Source of the DNA: a virus
Direction: 5' to 3' (one strand)
Virus record (IMG/VR): IMGVR_UViG_3300028595_000021
Span: 1-44,936 of that record
Length of the DNA stretch: 44,936 nucleotides
The translations under genes were made by a program, and so were the position numbers. The number at the start of each line of letters is the position of its first letter. Position 1 is the stretch's first letter. The notes beneath the pieces were generated by a model. It worked only from the letters and a program-made list of their open reading frames with translations. It made no database searches and had not been told where the DNA came from. Below, in pieces: positions 30,283 to 39,437 of the stretch.

Positions 30283-30795
30283 CTACGAGGTCCAACCGTA
30301 AGTGGTTGTGTCCTCAGGCCCAGTGGGGGCCTCAAGACCGATCCATGCATCCACAGCCCCGGCAGACATCCCGGTGGGGACTACTGCTATGAGCTGCATG
30401 TACTGAGCCAGATCGACCGCAGGAATAGCCGCTTTGACAATGCTCACGCCAATTGTTGCACAAGCACTCGCTGTCATGGCGGCGAACATAACGCCCGATG
30501 CCCACGTGCTGCCATCGGCGGAGGTCTGCAACCAAATCTGGATTGTGGATGCAGAATTACCTGCGAAGGCCGTGTTGACAGTCACGTTGATATACAACGG
30601 TGTGCCTCTCCCTACTCCGGCACCGTGGGTGGCGTCATAAAACTTCTCGGTGTTGGTCAGGGTCTTGACGTAATACGAAGACGTCCCGGTCCCTGAAATG
30701 TCAAATGCATCTCCGAACTCCAAGAAGCTATCCATGATGGCCCCTCGCTTGCAGAGGCCAACGACAGTGGTGAAGATGTTTTTAATATGCCTCAT
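30283..30795 (-). CDS. Bbp16-like capsid cement protein
   Basis: The protein has 170 residues. ATG 30795 has AGGAGG six bases upstream and is preferred, although a second ATG at 30735 with GAGGGG begins where family similarity starts (MDSFLEFGDAFDISGTG). The typical pattern is visible: GTPLYINVTVNTAFAGN, then IQIWLQTSADGSTWASG, a strand-rich jelly-roll-like cement protein of the BPP-1 Bbp16 type that locks capsomers. It directly follows the capsid gene. The extra 20 N-terminal residues are unusual and hydrophobic/basic. Confidence 0.78.
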   Translation of the reverse strand: MRHIKNIFTTVVGLCKRGAIMDSFLEFGDAFDISGTGTSSYYVKTLTNTEKFYDATHGAGVGRGTPLYINVTVNTAFAGNSASTIQIWLQTSADGSTWASGVMFAAMTASACATIGVSIVKAAIPAVDLAQYMQLIAVVPTGMSAGAVDAWIGLEAPTGPEDTTTYGWTS

Positions 30796-30805
30796 ACTTC
30801 ACCTC

Positions 30806-31813
30806 CTATGTTACGGCGGTCTCGGTATTGAGGATTGCATCAACCCTCCGCACCGGGACGCCCCTAAACATGGTGACAGGAACACCGAAAGCATCGGAAG
30901 AGGAGTAATTCACATTACTCTTATCCTTTGCCCGGATATCCATCTGCGCCAATATCACATCATTGGCGTAGATAACAGCCCCACGACCTTTGTAAGGAAG
31001 CTTCCTGAGAAGCCTGATGAGAACGTCATCATCAAAAGTGTTGGCAGCGCCAGAGCTTTCAATGTTGGCGTATCTCTGCACGCACCTCTCATCTCTAACG
31101 GCAACGCCGATGTCAACGGAGAAGTGAGTGCGATAGGCCTGGTATTCCTTGCTGTTGGAATCCTGGACCGTATCCTCGCCAAGGTCACGGGCCTGGATGC
31201 CCATGCTCTTTGAGTTTTTGGGGTAAATGAGATGAACCATTGTCGGACCCCACTGCACCACAAGGATGCTAGTGACGTCACTGCCACCTCCACCACCGTC
31301 CCAAACATTGTTCTTCGCCAGCTCATTAAACCTGGTACAAAAACCGTTGAAGCGTTCGGGATGCGAACCCATGTTGCCATAGATAAGCGTATCTGCGATG
31401 GTCTGTGACAGGCCCTCGATGAAGGCACGATCCTCCCCCGCCCGGAAAGCCTTGGGGTCGGGAGCCAGGTCCACGAGCTTCTTATCAACCTTGCTGTAAG
31501 TCTCCAGCATACCGATAGCCTCGGTCACCTGTGTGGTGGTTGAGGCCTCGGTGTCCACACCGGCATTCAGCTTACGCCACGTACCGGCAGGCAGAGAGTT
31601 ACGCCTGGTGATGAGATGCCCAGTCATCTGGTTTGACTCAAGCCATACGGCATCGTCAAAAATCTCATTGGTCTCATCGAGGACTTCGGCAATGGCAATG
31701 AGATCGCCGTTGTTGGTCCGCTTGGCAAGCTCCACCAGCGTCAACTGCGAGTAAACGCTGTGGGTGTCACCGGCCACTTCGAGACCGACAATGGCAAACT
31801 TGACCTTGTCCAT
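30806..31813 (-). CDS. Major capsid protein
   Basis: The protein has 335 residues; ATG 31813 follows CTAGGAGGACACACA. The sequence has the BPP-1-type podovirus capsid pattern: an N-terminal arm, LITRRNSLPAGTWRKLNAG, then EAIGMLETYSKVDKKLVDLA and a spine-helix region with FIEGLSQTIADTLIYGN. A C-terminal A-domain has MFRGVPVRRVDAIL. This should form the icosahedral shell on the HK97 fold. It lies between scaffold and cement genes. Its first 40 residues share AIVGLEVAG and ELAK with a small protein encoded before the terminase genes (43777-44058). Confidence 0.9.
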   Translation of the reverse strand: MDKVKFAIVGLEVAGDTHSVYSQLTLVELAKRTNNGDLIAIAEVLDETNEIFDDAVWLESNQMTGHLITRRNSLPAGTWRKLNAGVDTEASTTTQVTEAIGMLETYSKVDKKLVDLAPDPKAFRAGEDRAFIEGLSQTIADTLIYGNMGSHPERFNGFCTRFNELAKNNVWDGGGGGSDVTSILVVQWGPTMVHLIYPKNSKSMGIQARDLGEDTVQDSNSKEYQAYRTHFSVDIGVAVRDERCVQRYANIESSGAANTFDDDVLIRLLRKLPYKGRGAVIYANDVILAQMDIRAKDKSNVNYSSSDAFGVPVTMFRGVPVRRVDAILNTETAVT

Positions 31814-31824
31814 TGTGTGTCCTC

Positions 31825-32616
31825 CTAGTCCTTCTTGTCCATGCTAGGATAAGACAGTGACGGCTGCCCCAAGCTGTCCCGTGTGGCTTCCCCAACCTTC
31901 TCTCTAGGTGGCCTTACGTCACGGAGCATCTTGTCGTTCAACAGTTGCGTCCCTACATGGTAGAAGAGTTTAATAATATTTGGGTTATCGCCGAACCCGG
32001 AATTGTCGAGCCAATTCACCGTTTCCTCGTCAGCAAAAAACCACACCGCACGCATGGCGATGTCTGCATTAGCCTCGTACTCATCACCCCAAGTATCTTG
32101 CAAGGCCTTGACAGCTTCGGCCTTCCTCTCTTCAGAGGTGCGTTGGATGCCTTCCGCACTGTCCATCACGTTGTCAATATACCAGCTATAAGCGGCCTGC
32201 ACTTGGTCAGGGGAGAAGTTTCTATCGTGAGCAAACTTCAGGAATGACTTCTCCAGGTCCTCAGGGTAAGGACCCAGTTTTTCCTGATCCCAATTTGGTC
32301 GCTCGACCTTATAGCCTTCGGGGTCACCGGGAATCCCATAGGCCTCTCTATAGGCCTTCAGGTCATCCTCAGTAGGATTCTCTCCCAGTCGTGGCAACAT
32401 CTCCCCTACCTTGCTCTCGTACTCCGTTACCTTCCCCAAGGTGTCAAGGTGAGCTTTTGCAAACTCACCCAGGTTACCGAACTGGGTCAGGGTCTCGTTT
32501 CCCTTGTACTCATCCGGGAGCTGTGCGGTCCACGCTGGTGGGTCTCCAGGAGTAGGGTCCCCTTCACCCTCGCCTCTCCTGGTTTTTCCGATAAAACACC
32601 ATTCAATCTTTCCCAT
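31825..32616 (-). CDS. Capsid scaffolding/assembly protein
   Basis: The protein has 263 residues; ATG 32616 is behind AAGGAAGGAGATTGAG. It is acidic and helical, with DLKAYREAYGIPGDPEGYKVE near residue 90, the motif common to podovirus scaffold proteins, and a short basic-aromatic C-terminal tail (SLSYPSMDKKD) that could bind capsid. It precedes the capsid gene by 11 bases. The scaffold guides shell assembly and is then lost or cut; no protease is fused to it. Confidence 0.8.
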   Translation of the reverse strand: MGKIEWCFIGKTRRGEGEGDPTPGDPPAWTAQLPDEYKGNETLTQFGNLGEFAKAHLDTLGKVTEYESKVGEMLPRLGENPTEDDLKAYREAYGIPGDPEGYKVERPNWDQEKLGPYPEDLEKSFLKFAHDRNFSPDQVQAAYSWYIDNVMDSAEGIQRTSEERKAEAVKALQDTWGDEYEANADIAMRAVWFFADEETVNWLDNSGFGDNPNIIKLFYHVGTQLLNDKMLRDVRPPREKVGEATRDSLGQPSLSYPSMDKKD

Positions 32617-32617
32617 C

Positions 32618-32974
32618 TCAATCTCCTTCCTTATTGATCAAATCCCATCCTTTTCTTTCAGTCACCCTAAGGCCATCGAAGTCTCTCAGGGGTATGTCCA
32701 TAAAGGCATTGATCAGGTCAAGGTCCATCAGGTTAACGTAACTGTATACTCCAATGTTTGCCAAGAGGTGCCTGGCGTAATTGCTAAGCACCACTTCCTC
32801 TGTCTCGCTTACCTCCTCATTAAAGAAGTTCAGTTCACCCAACATGTGGGTCAAAACTCTGCGGCCTGTCTGGCTGCTGAATACTTCCCGGTACGCATCG
32901 ACCATCTGTGAGTCAAGCTCGTTTTCGGTCTGCACTTTCTTGCGCCGGAATAATTCCCTTAATATTTCCCTCAA
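32618..32974 (-). CDS. Bbp19-like phage protein
   Basis: The protein has 118 residues, overlapping the portal gene by four bases. The central TGRRVLTHMLGELNFFN and the following ETEEVVLSNYARHLLANI match the small helical protein found between portal and scaffold genes in BPP-1-like phages (Bbp19 family). Its biochemical role is unknown; by position it belongs to head assembly or portal function. Confidence 0.7.
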   Translation of the reverse strand: MREILRELFRRKKVQTENELDSQMVDAYREVFSSQTGRRVLTHMLGELNFFNEEVSETEEVVLSNYARHLLANIGVYSYVNLMDLDLINAFMDIPLRDFDGLRVTERKGWDLINKEGD

Positions 32975-34845
32975 GCTGCACCTCCTTGCTGAAGCAAGAG
33001 TTGTTCAACACCAGGGTTGTCAATAAGGGCTTGCCCCAAGTTGCCCTCCGTGGCTGCATCGGCCTGCGCCACATCTTTAACCATCGAGGCACCCTCAGCC
33101 ATGGTCTGCCTCTGCATTTCTCTTTCCGCTGCTGCCTGCCTGGCCTCCCTTATCTTCATAACAGTGTCTTTGCTATTAAGCAGTTCTTGCGGCATCCCTC
33201 CGATCCTCATCACTTCCTTGATCGTGCCGTCCCAGTCGATGTTATCCTTCGTGTTAGGATCAATCTCCATAATCGGGATGGCGCTCTCGATGGACCTCAT
33301 TACCCCTTGATGAGAGAAGAGTCGCCGCTGTGCTTGTGCCAGGGGTCCAAGGTACTCGATGTCAATTTTCCCCTTCCCGGTTGCCATGGCGTAGTCAACC
33401 AGGACTTGAGGGGGATCGGGTATCTTGCGCTGTCTTCGCAGCATCTCGAACACCAGGTCGGTGATCGGGTTCAAAGCCTCGCTGTTCAGTCGGCCTATTG
33501 TCGTCCCCAACACAGCGGCCTTCTCTCCTTGACGTTCTATGACCTCAGTTGCGGTGAGCTGCCTCTCCGCCCTGGTGAGCAGCAGAAAGAAGTCCACCTT
33601 AAAATGTTCCTTGATGATCTCACGCTTCCGCTCAATATGTTCCATGGTGTACGGATAGGCGTTGCTGCCGTAGTCAACAGGGTAAATAAGGCGCTTCTCA
33701 TTCTTGTAGTAGTTTACGCCCTTGGCATTAAGCCTGCCCTTCCCGAACATTTCATTAGGCAGCATCACCGGAGGATACGCCGTCCGGTTTGCAATGGCCT
33801 GGCTTGTTTTTTCGATCACCTGAGCGCCCAGGATGTCCACCAGTGCGTCCCAGGCCGGTGACGTACCATAGACCCTCCCCGTATCGATTTTCCACCTCCA
33901 GGAGGCCGTGGGGAACTGGTCGAAGCCCCACTCGTTGAGAATAGTGTCATCCTCATCGCCACCACCGGCATTCAGGAGCCACACCGAGGCCCATGGCTTG
34001 TTCGGCCCTGTCGGCAGATTGATATTTCTGTCTGTGCGAGGGAAGATGCAATGAATGATCTCGTACTCGTTGCTGCTCTGGTTATTGTTGATTGCCTGCA
34101 CCACGTTGTCCGTAAGCTTCGACGGGTCCCACGCCAGAGGGTCACGCTGTCCCGGAGGCATGTTTGGGTCATAGCACCTCTGCATGATCTGCCTGGCCGT
34201 GTAGTTGAATTTACGGAACAGTGTGTCCACCCGCCCGTATTTATCAACATCGACATAGGCCTCCTTAGGGTGCAGCACGGTGAAGACTGGGAGCTGCCTG
34301 CGCATGTCCTCCTCTACCCACATGTTGGCCGTGCCGATGCTGCCACCATGCAGGAAGTATTCGGCCATGGAGTCGTAGAAGTTGGATGCACCGTAAATGC
34401 TGTACATCACCTCTTCACAGATTTGGAGCCACGACCTCACTTCAGGAATCTCGTCGAGTCTCATTCCCATGGTTGCATAGGAGGCCATCACACGGCTGCC
34501 CATTTGAGAAGAAATCACCTCGGCCATGGCCAGTCGAAACCATTTGATGGCCGGTGATACAAGGTAACCATGGAGGCCGTCAGCAAGGAGCTGAAGCATT
34601 CCCTGCGGGCTTCCATCGTAGGTATCCTCACCGTACTTCTTGTGCCGGTCGGTATTGGCTGCGTACTTGTGGCTGGTGCTATGAGCAGTGTTCAGGATGT
34701 CCCATAGCCTGGGGATGACATGGGTGACGATGTCCTGCCACACCTGTTCAGCGGTGTACCGACCTTGCTCCAGCTCCTTCTGCCTGGAGAGCAGCTTCTT
34801 CTTAAGGGTCTCCTCGGTCGGTTTGATTTCAAGCGTTGTCGCCAT
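32971..34845 (-). CDS. Portal protein (head-tail connector)
   Basis: The protein has 624 residues and begins with ATG 34845 overlapping the previous stop (TGATG). Typical portal features: an N-terminal helix with LLSRQKELEQGRYTAEQVWQD, DGSPQGMLQLLADGLHGYL, an LHPKEAYVDVDKYGRVDTLF beta part, TASWRWKIDTGRVYGTSPA, and the helical stem with ERKREIIKEHFKVDFFLLL and QLTATEVIERQGEK. The C-terminus is a long helical barrel region with Gln/Ala-rich sequence. Twelve copies form the ring for DNA entry at the capsid vertex. This is the T7 gp8-like family, with a length near the upper end for it. Confidence 0.92.
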   Translation of the reverse strand: MATTLEIKPTEETLKKKLLSRQKELEQGRYTAEQVWQDIVTHVIPRLWDILNTAHSTSHKYAANTDRHKKYGEDTYDGSPQGMLQLLADGLHGYLVSPAIKWFRLAMAEVISSQMGSRVMASYATMGMRLDEIPEVRSWLQICEEVMYSIYGASNFYDSMAEYFLHGGSIGTANMWVEEDMRRQLPVFTVLHPKEAYVDVDKYGRVDTLFRKFNYTARQIMQRCYDPNMPPGQRDPLAWDPSKLTDNVVQAINNNQSSNEYEIIHCIFPRTDRNINLPTGPNKPWASVWLLNAGGGDEDDTILNEWGFDQFPTASWRWKIDTGRVYGTSPAWDALVDILGAQVIEKTSQAIANRTAYPPVMLPNEMFGKGRLNAKGVNYYKNEKRLIYPVDYGSNAYPYTMEHIERKREIIKEHFKVDFFLLLTRAERQLTATEVIERQGEKAAVLGTTIGRLNSEALNPITDLVFEMLRRQRKIPDPPQVLVDYAMATGKGKIDIEYLGPLAQAQRRLFSHQGVMRSIESAIPIMEIDPNTKDNIDWDGTIKEVMRIGGMPQELLNSKDTVMKIREARQAAAEREMQRQTMAEGASMVKDVAQADAATEGNLGQALIDNPGVEQLLLQQGGAA

Positions 34846-34994
34846 CAGCTATCCCCTTTCTTCTTTTTCTTTTTCCTGCGCCACCCCATCATGGCCATGG
34901 TCCCGTAGATGTACGCCTGCTTCCTGCTCTCAGGCCAGTCGGGATGGTTCTCGTTTACGTCTCGCCTCAGTTTGTCGTGGAGTTCTTTTGGCAT
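34845..34994 (-). CDS. Small lysine-tailed protein, 49 aa
   Basis: This frame is too short for most gene finders. ATG 34994 begins five bases after the upstream stop and ends in TGA overlapping the portal ATG. The protein has a charged helical start (PKELHDKLRRDVNENHPDWP) and then ESRKQAYIYGTMAMMGW, ending in RRKKKKKKGDS. The predicted ribosome site (AAGGAGG) is 18 bases upstream, farther than normal, so translation may depend on coupling. Such small proteins ahead of portal genes are common in this phage group; no function is known. Confidence 0.55.
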   Translation of the reverse strand: MPKELHDKLRRDVNENHPDWPESRKQAYIYGTMAMMGWRRKKKKKKGDS

Positions 34995-34999
34995 GGCCT

Positions 35000-36580
35000 T
35001 TACGGTGAATGCCTCCTTATAAAATGCGGAATGCCAAATGCATTGTTCCGCACTGGCTCCATGACGCTTTTCTTCTTGCTCTCGTAAGCCCCGATGTCGG
35101 GCGCTCGATAGACTCTCATTGACTCGTAAGCCCCAACATCATAAAAAACATTTTTAGGAACGCTTCTACCTCTATGGTCAGTTGTTGATTCCATTGTCAC
35201 TCCTGATGTTCCTGCGTTATATGCAGGTGAACCATCCTGAAGTCTATAATTTGACACTCCAGTTGTAGCAAGCAATGGATCTGTGTTGAGCGAATTTGCG
35301 TCTCCTCCTGTATTAGCTTTGAAAGTAGCAAAACTTATCTGAGCAGCATCCCAATAAAACCGATCCTTGACTCCATAAATATTGTAGTCAAGGCTAACAA
35401 GAGTAGCACCTATCCCATTACTTGTAACCTTAACTTCGTATCTGGTCGGATCGAGGCACTTAGTGATGGTATTCTTGATCACCCACTTTCCATCAGAATC
35501 TATCCAGATATTAGAGTTTCTCTCGTTCTTCTGTTCTCCGTTCCCTATAAAAGTTCCTCCAATGATTGTGACACCAGAGTTTGCTGTACATCCTACACCG
35601 GCATTCCAGTTGTTGATGCCTACGCAATACTCAAGTGTTAATTGATCTGTAGAGTGAGCCGTAAAACCTTCTCCAGCCATAGCAGCAGCAGAGCCATTGT
35701 CTTCTGTATAGCATCTGCGGAATATGGCTACTCCACCCGTATTGGTGGCCATTCCATCACCAGTGTTTCCAATGGCAATATGATCTTCCACCACACCAGA
35801 TGAAGCATCAAACCTTAAACCTATTGCATTGTTGTTTGTTGTGCTATTGGTAATCAGCACATTTGATGCAGCCGACTCAATAGAGATCCCTGTACCAGAA
35901 CAATTACTTACATGTAGATTATTAAAAGTACCTCCTGTAAAATCACCATCCCTGATCTCAATTCCAGTAGCCGAATTTGTAACCGTCACACCATCCAACT
36001 TAGTGCCGACCATAGCATAATCGTCAGTCTTTCCAATATGCACAGCATCGTTAGCTGCATATCCATCCACTGTGCAATCTTCCATGGCAAAATATGTAAT
36101 ATCCTGAAGGTAAAGCCCATAAGCTGGGCCACCAATAAAATCACAGTTTTCAAACCTGTTATAGTCCTGATACCAAATCTGGACAGTGGCAATAGAACCA
36201 CCATGAAACTTGAGATTTCTCCAAGACAGATAGTCAGCATAGCCGTTTGCGCTTATTACCCTCATTTGCTCGGATGTCACAGCGTCCTTGTAAGCACTCA
36301 AAGTGATGGTATCCCCATCTCTCGCCTTGATGATGACAGGATTACCAGAAGCTCCATCGTCTTCATTGCCAGGGACAATAAACTCTGAATAGAAGACTGA
36401 TGTCCCTCCTATCGTTGCGGCTTGGACCTCAATGATATCTCCTGGCTCCAAATCGTTACTTGAAAATGCCTCTGTCACTGAACGATGGTCACAAGTATGG
36501 CATACAGTATAAACCGTTGCTTGAGCCAGGCTGCCACCAGTGGCAATCAGAAAACATAAAATCAGTAAAAGCTTTTTCAT
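35000..36580 (-). CDS. Secreted right-handed beta-helix protein
   Basis: The protein has 526 residues; ATG 36580 is behind AGGAGCTGACG. A clear Sec signal peptide (MKKLLLILCFLIATGGSLAQA) is followed by a right-handed parallel beta-helix of roughly residues 50-400, with rungs such as FENCDFIGG, AMEDCTVDGYA, GVTVTNSATGIEI and NLHVSNCSGTGI. The end has the choice-of-anchor-Q-like motif (GSPAYNAGTSG, DHRGR, DVGAYES), and then a second DIGAYES copy. This is the pattern of bacterial surface polysaccharide-binding or -cutting proteins; catalytic residues cannot be assigned. In a virion operon it could be a tail spike, but a signal peptide would send it to the periplasm. GC content is visibly lower than in the portal gene. 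Confidence 0.75.
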   Translation of the reverse strand: MKKLLLILCFLIATGGSLAQATVYTVCHTCDHRSVTEAFSSNDLEPGDIIEVQAATIGGTSVFYSEFIVPGNEDDGASGNPVIIKARDGDTITLSAYKDAVTSEQMRVISANGYADYLSWRNLKFHGGSIATVQIWYQDYNRFENCDFIGGPAYGLYLQDITYFAMEDCTVDGYAANDAVHIGKTDDYAMVGTKLDGVTVTNSATGIEIRDGDFTGGTFNNLHVSNCSGTGISIESAASNVLITNSTTNNNAIGLRFDASSGVVEDHIAIGNTGDGMATNTGGVAIFRRCYTEDNGSAAAMAGEGFTAHSTDQLTLEYCVGINNWNAGVGCTANSGVTIIGGTFIGNGEQKNERNSNIWIDSDGKWVIKNTITKCLDPTRYEVKVTSNGIGATLVSLDYNIYGVKDRFYWDAAQISFATFKANTGGDANSLNTDPLLATTGVSNYRLQDGSPAYNAGTSGVTMESTTDHRGRSVPKNVFYDVGAYESMRVYRAPDIGAYESKKKSVMEPVRNNAFGIPHFIRRHSP

Positions 36581-36589
36581 CGTCAGCTC

Positions 36590-39142
36590 CTATGGATAGT
36601 ATTGATATGGATACGTGGCTAAGGGATACCGCCTGCCATCCGGTACTCGGCGTCCTCTTGCATCGGTGTAACCAATATCTGGAAGGCCGTCCTGGTCACG
36701 ATCTGGAGTGCCAGCGTTAATTGCTACAGAACCTTTTTTTAGCCTATAGTCGCTTACTCCAGACCAGCCTGGAGAAGTATCATAGAAAGTAGATGATCCC
36801 GATCTTTCAGAATAAGACCCTGCGCCAGAAAGCACTTTTTGAAATATATTATCATGCCCTTGCACTGTCTTTCCTGCTGCTATATCCATAGAGCTGGCAA
36901 TGGTATTAATAACAAATGTATGTTCATCGGCATCTATGTCTTCATTCGGTGCAGATACATTGAAGACGCTAACACCAGTGGCTGTAACCTGGATGCCTCT
37001 TTCAGCAACGCAATGAAGTAAAGACCAATATGATTGATCCACCAAAAGAAGCCTTCGCCAAATTCCTCCTTGGAGGGCTGCGAATGTATTGCCACTAAGG
37101 TTATCAGAGGTCAAAGCAGGAAAATCAAATTTCCCGCCGATCATGTTTTCCATGGCGTTAAATTTAACGATAGACGGGCCGGTCGTTGCTTCCACATAGC
37201 TAGGAGTCACACCAGTAATATATCCTGTGACATTGCTCAAAGACATCTGGTTTGATAAATTAAATCCAACACCATTGCCAGAACCTGGTTCATTCACGTA
37301 ACAATTATCATCCGGCCAATGAGCATAGGCCTGATAACTCCCTTCACTCCCTGCACCAGGCCCGTGGGACACCCCTACCACCAAACCATCGGATGCATCA
37401 GCCCCCCTGAAAAAAGGATTGTTCGCTCTATCCTTTGGCCTCAAGAAAGTGTCCCACTTCATGTCTATAGGATCCCTGATGTCTGCGACAGCAACCCCTA
37501 AAGTTCCGTTTGCTATATATGCATATCCATTGTCAATGGAGAACATTTGGGGTGGAGGGTCCCCTGAAGGAGCATACCAGTTATATTTTTCAAGAACAGG
37601 AAGGTCCAGGTATTGCAGTGTAACGGGATTCAATGGATCGCTTATATCAACTGACCATATGCCATTGGGTTTTGTGGTTGGCTGATCTTCTATGGTTCCA
37701 GATGTCTTAACAGAAACGAATGCCACATTATTAACAATCTCAACGTCCCATGGCTGGCCATCTGTTTCAGGACAATCCAGCTCCGCAACATGGAATGGGT
37801 TTGATGGATCAGAAACATCGACTATCCTAAGATATCCACCATCATTGCTTGTATGAAAAATATAATTACCACTTTTATCCATCCCATGGCTGTCATGGGG
37901 AACACCTAAACCAGACATTCCATCTGTTTCATCGGCCCTTCCCATCCAGACAGGGTTTCCATTGTCAGATACATCAAATATCCACAACCCTTTATTTTGC
38001 GCTCCGACATACACATAGGGATACTCATAATAGATTCCTGACCCTTTTCCTTCAAATGATATGTTACCCGCCTCTGTTGCTACAGCAGGAGTGCTAATTT
38101 CTACAATAGACATTCTTCCATCGTCTTCGTAATCTTCACCCCATGTTTCACCGCTTGTATAAACGTTGATAATATACTCATCAAAGTAAAAATCCTGAGC
38201 TGTAATGGTTCCATACTTTGGACCAAGCATAATATCTGTTGGAGTTTTTGTGCTGTTGTCTATTCCATCAATGCCCCCACTTGAGTTCAGGTTTGTCCAT
38301 GCAGCACCATATTTCGTCCGATAGAAATGCCTGGCTCCACCATCATCACCATTGACATCCAATTCAACCTTAATTTGATACCAGGTATCATATTGTAAGT
38401 CGGTCACATTGCCAGTGGCCGTTGAATAAGCTCCAGAATCCTGTTGAGTCTGCAACCTTAATTCAAAATCTTGATCAGCAATATGGTTAACAACAAGAAG
38501 CCTTACAGTTTCTGCTGTACCTATCCCGCAAGGAGCAATCCTTTGGTATTGACCTTCGGTGGCGTCCAAAGTGTCAAAGGGCAAGTACATCCAGAATATC
38601 ATTTCAACGCTGGTTCCACTAGCAGTAGTATGCCTTAACCATGCAGCATCTCCGCCACCGCTAACCGACATTTTGACAACATTACTTCCATCATATATGG
38701 CCGGACCAGGAAAGCTTGACACTGCACTGATTGAATTTCCAGGGCTGCAAGAAGCTGTGTCCCATTCATCTGAACCACTGCACATATCATCATAATCATC
38801 TTCAAATCGGTAGGTATAAGTGTTCGTGTAAGCAGCAGCTCCGGCCCTTGATGCGTAGAACCCTGTTACTCCGCCAGGATCAACATCAACACCCCTTGAT
38901 TCAAGTGGAGATGGGCAAACATCCAAGGTATCAGTAAGAGAGACGCTGAACGGATCGCTGATGTCAAACAACCTGTGTCCACTGTAAGCAGCAGCTATCC
39001 AGGCATAACTTCCATTTATCTTGACCTCTGCTGCCGGATTATCTCCTGCAAGGTAGCCACTCAAATAAGCACCGCCACCATAAGCCAATGATACCGGAAA
39101 CAAGGATGCAAGTACGAGCGCTTGAAATAATATTTTCTTCAT
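36590..39142 (-). CDS. Secreted LVIVD-repeat propeller protein with LamG-like insert
   Basis: The protein has 850 residues with a signal peptide (MKKILFQALVLASLFPVSLA). LVIVD-type propeller repeats are plain: GHRLFDISDPFSVSL near residue 57, KGLWIFDVSDNGNPVWMGRA, YLRIVDVSDPSNPFHVAEL, IWSVDISDPLNPVTLQYL and GVAVADIRDP. Between the first and second repeats about 230 residues (WDTASCSPGNS through FYFDEYIINVY) resemble a concanavalin/LamG domain. The C-terminal 200 residues are strand-rich and end with an INAGTPDRDQDG and DARGRRVPDGRR motif like the anchor region of its neighbour. It looks like a host-derived surface adhesin. Role in the phage is unknown; superinfection control or receptor masking is possible. 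Confidence 0.72.
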   Translation of the reverse strand: MKKILFQALVLASLFPVSLAYGGGAYLSGYLAGDNPAAEVKINGSYAWIAAAYSGHRLFDISDPFSVSLTDTLDVCPSPLESRGVDVDPGGVTGFYASRAGAAAYTNTYTYRFEDDYDDMCSGSDEWDTASCSPGNSISAVSSFPGPAIYDGSNVVKMSVSGGGDAAWLRHTTASGTSVEMIFWMYLPFDTLDATEGQYQRIAPCGIGTAETVRLLVVNHIADQDFELRLQTQQDSGAYSTATGNVTDLQYDTWYQIKVELDVNGDDGGARHFYRTKYGAAWTNLNSSGGIDGIDNSTKTPTDIMLGPKYGTITAQDFYFDEYIINVYTSGETWGEDYEDDGRMSIVEISTPAVATEAGNISFEGKGSGIYYEYPYVYVGAQNKGLWIFDVSDNGNPVWMGRADETDGMSGLGVPHDSHGMDKSGNYIFHTSNDGGYLRIVDVSDPSNPFHVAELDCPETDGQPWDVEIVNNVAFVSVKTSGTIEDQPTTKPNGIWSVDISDPLNPVTLQYLDLPVLEKYNWYAPSGDPPPQMFSIDNGYAYIANGTLGVAVADIRDPIDMKWDTFLRPKDRANNPFFRGADASDGLVVGVSHGPGAGSEGSYQAYAHWPDDNCYVNEPGSGNGVGFNLSNQMSLSNVTGYITGVTPSYVEATTGPSIVKFNAMENMIGGKFDFPALTSDNLSGNTFAALQGGIWRRLLLVDQSYWSLLHCVAERGIQVTATGVSVFNVSAPNEDIDADEHTFVINTIASSMDIAAGKTVQGHDNIFQKVLSGAGSYSERSGSSTFYDTSPGWSGVSDYRLKKGSVAINAGTPDRDQDGLPDIGYTDARGRRVPDGRRYPLATYPYQYYP

Positions 39143-39158
39143 TGCTCTACCCCTATAA

Positions 39159-39437
39159 TTACGGTTCGGCAGTCATACCCACCCCGATAGGCACGGCAGG
39201 CACCCCTTTTATAAATGAAAAAGGGGCAGGGCTACTTATCCCCCATATGTTCTTGGCATGGACCTTAATATCGTGGACACCATCAGGCCAGGAGTCCAGG
39301 CCTTCACGCAAAGAGCCGTCAGCTTGCGCTTGAACTTCAGTCGTGACGCCGCTCTCTACAATCAGGTAGCTGGTCACGTTCGTGGCCGGATCGCACACGA
39401 GCCATACCGCAAAGATCGCTATGATTAAATGTTTCAT
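39159..39437 (-). CDS. Small exported Fn3-like protein, 92 aa
   Basis: ATG 39437 overlaps the upstream gene by four bases (ATGA). A signal-like hydrophobic start (MKHLIIAIFAVWLVCD) with a Cys at residue 15 might also be a lipoprotein-type site, but the lipobox is poor. The rest (WPDGVHDIKVHAKNIWGISSPA) has the feel of one fibronectin-III or Ig-like strand sandwich. It stands in a row of four genes with export signals. Function is unknown. Confidence 0.65.
   Translation of the reverse strand: MKHLIIAIFAVWLVCDPATNVTSYLIVESGVTTEVQAQADGSLREGLDSWPDGVHDIKVHAKNIWGISSPAPFSFIKGVPAVPIGVGMTAEP

Noticed and set aside
31010-31025. CTGATGA inside the capsid gene, also near 28412 and 44529
   Set aside because: No matching GAAAC, stem III or stem I around them; chance copies of the heptamer.
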